Of a DNA stretch of 64,000 nt, positions 61,782-64,000 are shown piece after piece. Where the stretch lies: contig LR632930.1 of NCBI GenBank assembly GCA_902167325.1, positions 4,898,001-4,962,000 of the forward strand. Reading direction: 5' to 3'. Below the pieces are notes generated by a model, which was not told where the DNA came from, did not search any database, and saw only the letters and a program-made list of their open reading frames with translations. The DNA is from Chitinophaga pinensis. Its GTDB lineage: Bacteria; Bacteroidota; Bacteroidia; Chitinophagales; Chitinophagaceae. Positions within the stretch are counted from its first letter, which is position 1. The number at the start of each line of letters is the position of its first letter. The position numbers were made by a program, and so were the translations under genes.

Positions 61782-63041
61782 CTAAAACTCCTCACTAAAC
61801 ACCACCGCCCCATCCGTTGTAGAGAACCGAACGGAGTTAACAGCTCCTGTGCCATCAAAGCGGTAGCTGATGCCTGCCAGATCCCCTGCCGGTTTCACGT
61901 ATTGATAGTGGAACGCTTCTTTACCATTGACGAATATACGGGCATCGCGGCCCTTCACTTCGCAACGCACCTTCACCCACTCGCTCACTTCACAGCCAAG
62001 TCCGGATAAGTCGGTGCCCATGGCAACGAACATGGTATCGCCCACCATGAGCGCCATATCCCCCACGCAGCCAGGCTTCGCCAAAGGAATGATATAGGCA
62101 CCTACCGTGCCGTGGATGACGATGCGGATACCGCCGCAAACTGCGGAGCCTTGTATGTATTCGCTGCGCAGCTCCGTTTCAAGTATAAAATCATCGGCAC
62201 TGAGCCCCTTCATGTGATCGATGTAAAACATCTTCACCAGGGGCGGTTTGGGCTGCATGGCGATATTCCGTGCAGCCAGTTGTTGCGGCGTAAGGCGCAG
62301 CACACCATCGCGGATCGTTTCTGATGCGGGATAATACACAGGTACCGGCTCCTGCTCCACCGCGGTAAGCCAGCCCTCTGAGGGAATGATAAGATCCTGC
62401 TCCTGCACGATATCCCGGCCCACTACCAGCTTTGCCTTGAAGTGACCGGGGTAGTAATAAATGGATGTATAGACTTTACCGTTTGATGGCACTGGGAAGC
62501 GCCGCTTCGGGTCCCACGACTGCTGGATGAATACCGAATCCCCCCCTGCCGCACCGGCATCGTAATGGAACACCACGGAATTGGGAATCCCTTTCGCAAG
62601 CGGCTCCATGGAAAAACTAAAAGCCCCTTTATGTCGAACGGGCTGCCCCTTCAGCCAGCGCATCCCCTGCCAGCCGGCCAATATTACCAGCAGAAGTACC
62701 GCAGCCCAAATCAGGGGTTTCCTGCGCAGGGGTGCTCCGGCCACCGGTATTTCCTTTTCATCAGGATCACTTCCTGAAAGCTGCTGTTTCAGCTCCCGCC
62801 AGCCGGCATGCCCGGCAAAGCGTGCGAGGGTATTGAGCGTGGTGATCGATGGCATACTGTCGTACTTCACCTTACCCCAAACTCTTTTGAGGGTGCTTAC
62901 GCTGAGCAGCACACCTGTTTCTTCCTGAATACGGGCGCTGAGGGTTTCAAAATCACCCCGCTGCCAGTCGCCGCTATGGCCCCAGCCCATCCGGAGCGCT
63001 ATCTGCCGGCAGCATTCCTGTAATACCTCCTGATTATTCAC
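61782..63041 (-). CDS. Membrane-anchored protein with N-terminal HTH-like and C-terminal LamG-like domains
   Basis: This 419-residue protein has a cytosolic N-terminal part (about 1-95) with an HTH-like segment (GVLLSVSTLKRVWGKVK, ITTLNTLARFAGHAGWRELK). One membrane helix follows (PLIWAAVLLLVILAGW, about 108-123), then a PKD-like beta domain (AFSFSMEPLAKGIPNSVVFHYD, about 145-220). A concanavalin/LamG-like domain ends it (LETELRSEYIQGSAVCGGIRI, VKVRCEVKGRDARIFVNGKE). This is the plan of a one-component transmembrane regulator that reads an extracytoplasmic signal. It is divergent from the next gene, whose product is also LamG-like. Its function is not established. Confidence 0.68.
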   Translation of the reverse strand: MNNQEVLQECCRQIALRMGWGHSGDWQRGDFETLSARIQEETGVLLSVSTLKRVWGKVKYDSMPSITTLNTLARFAGHAGWRELKQQLSGSDPDEKEIPVAGAPLRRKPLIWAAVLLLVILAGWQGMRWLKGQPVRHKGAFSFSMEPLAKGIPNSVVFHYDAGAAGGDSVFIQQSWDPKRRFPVPSNGKVYTSIYYYPGHFKAKLVVGRDIVQEQDLIIPSEGWLTAVEQEPVPVYYPASETIRDGVLRLTPQQLAARNIAMQPKPPLVKMFYIDHMKGLSADDFILETELRSEYIQGSAVCGGIRIVIHGTVGAYIIPLAKPGCVGDMALMVGDTMFVAMGTDLSGLGCEVSEWVKVRCEVKGRDARIFVNGKEAFHYQYVKPAGDLAGISYRFDGTGAVNSVRFSTTDGAVVFSEEF

Positions 63042-63169
63042 AACTGGAAATCAATGATTTAAGAATTTGAACCTGGTTTGAACACGATTGGTCAGTGGTT
63101 GGGCAGTCACATTTATCCGGGGAATTTATCTTGCCACTGATCCTTCACACAAATTACAAATTCAATTCC

Positions 63170-64000
63170 ATGCACCGCACCCTGTTCATTTTTCTTTGTC
63201 TGACCACTTACCATGCTTTTGGCAATACGTCCGTACCCTTCGATTCTCCCCGCTGGCAATTTGATGCGAAAACCGCCGTCAGGGAAACCCATTTCGGGCA
63301 GGAAGCCCTTCGCCTGCAGGGAGGCTATGCATTGCTGGCGGATGCCAATTTTAAGAACGGGGTTATCAGCTTCGACATCTCCGTGAAAAAGGCCCGCTAC
63401 TTCCCGGCAATACAGTTCCGCATGCAAGGCCCGGGACAATTCGAGGAGTACTACCTGCGGCCTCACCAGAGCGGCAACCCCGATGCCATGCAGTATACCC
63501 CGGTGTATAACGGCCTTGGCGGGTGGCAGCTGTATCATGGTCCCGGTTATACCAATGCCGCCCCGCTACCGTTCGACCGCTGGCTGCATGTGAAGATCGT
63601 GGTGAATGAGCGGGAGGCCGAAGTGTATTTTGATGATCAGCCCGAACCCATCCTGTTCATATCGCGGTTAAAAAGAACGCCTGCCGCAGGCATGATCTGC
63701 CTTTCCAACCCATCGCCTGAAGATGTATGGTATAGTAATGTGAGCATTACGCCGGATGCGGCTCCCGTTATAAAAAGTAAGTCTAAACCACTCCCCCCGC
63801 TGCCTTCAGGTACCATTACCCAATGGGAAGTGTCGCCCCCGTTCAGCGAGCAGCTGCTTGCCGGTGTAACCACCCTCTCCTCCGCCCTCCATTCTCCTCT
63901 TTCCTGGGTTACACTGGCGGCCGACGAAGCCGGAACGGCAGATCTTTCCATGCTGAGCGGTGTGTCGAAAGACAGTAACACCGTGTTCGTAAAAACTACT
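63170..64000 (+). CDS. Secreted LamG-like (DUF1080-type) protein, 3' end outside window
   Basis: 277 codons are visible from ATG 63170 to the window edge. A signal peptide (LFIFLCLTTYHAFGN) is followed by a concanavalin-like domain (FKNGVISFDISVKKARYFPAIQF in part, LPFDRWLHVKIVVNEREAEVYF) of the DUF1080 type. After about residue 195 a second region starts (LPSGTITQWEVSPPFSEQLL). DUF1080-like proteins bind or process sugars. It is divergent from the transmembrane HTH gene, which may control it. Confidence 0.72.
   Translation, partial: MHRTLFIFLCLTTYHAFGNTSVPFDSPRWQFDAKTAVRETHFGQEALRLQGGYALLADANFKNGVISFDISVKKARYFPAIQFRMQGPGQFEEYYLRPHQSGNPDAMQYTPVYNGLGGWQLYHGPGYTNAAPLPFDRWLHVKIVVNEREAEVYFDDQPEPILFISRLKRTPAAGMICLSNPSPEDVWYSNVSITPDAAPVIKSKSKPLPPLPSGTITQWEVSPPFSEQLLAGVTTLSSALHSPLSWVTLAADEAGTADLSMLSGVSKDSNTVFVKTT

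Overview
The window looks like a chromosomal segment of a polysaccharide-degrading Bacteroidota, most likely a Chitinophaga-like member of the Chitinophagaceae. The evidence is three SusC/SusD pairs with family enzymes, a Bacteroidota-type sensor kinase with an AraC-type response regulator, a DUF3823 lipoprotein, few Shine-Dalgarno sites, and promoters of the TTTG-N19-TAnnTTTG type. The genus is inferred from style of gene content and was not tested by a search. No rRNA, tRNA, CRISPR array, integrase or transposase was seen.

Layout. (1) 1-12049, minus strand: a carbohydrate-utilisation locus with a ThuA-like protein (cut by the window edge), a large ThuA/propeller/cupredoxin protein, an MFS transporter, a GH5-like glycosidase, a DUF3823 lipoprotein, SusD and SusC. 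Facing it at 12381-16283 is its probable regulator, a propeller sensor kinase and a REC-AraC response regulator, in one reading frame and separated by one stop codon. (2) 16.3-27.1 kb: housekeeping and accessory genes. These are a DUF2975/HTH pair, a sugar isomerase/epimerase-like protein, a serine beta-lactamase-like hydrolase, an SRPBCC protein, a fatty-acid desaturase with an RRM RNA-binding protein, an ABC permease, and a di-heme cytochrome/Rieske/porin operon preceded by two tandem inverted repeats.

(3) 27.2-36.3 kb: an accessory island, AT-rich in its 28-33 kb part. It holds two divergent small regulators, a Septu-like ATPase/HNH pair (ptuA/ptuB), four tandem Crp/Fnr-like paralogues on the same strand, and a compact module of unknown type. 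That module has a small HTH protein flanked by two short-repeat arrays, a beta-rich conserved protein, a small membrane protein, a DnaC-like ATPase and an initiator-like protein. The ATPase of the Septu pair carries an in-frame amber codon followed by 41 more sense codons that read like its missing C-terminus.

(4) 36.4-50.0 kb, minus strand: a second polysaccharide locus arranged GH71/99-like, SusD, SusC, SusD, SusC, GH71/99-like, with no regulator of its own inside the window. (5) 50.4-64.0 kb: mixed genes. These are a TlpA-like lipoprotein, lipoproteins of unknown role, two methyltransferases, a membrane acyltransferase, a LytS/LytTR-type two-component system, a tail-fibre-like protein with a C-terminal coiled coil, an AbiE-type toxin-antitoxin pair, a membrane-anchored HTH/LamG-like protein and the start of a divergent secreted LamG-like protein.

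The most interesting region is 27.9-35.9 kb. It combines a defence pair with an apparent nonsense mutation, Crp-like paralogues with a Crp-type palindrome just upstream of the ATPase, and an adjacent replication-like module with a 9-copy 11-bp repeat array. All functional calls rest on motif recognition by eye; none was confirmed by database search.
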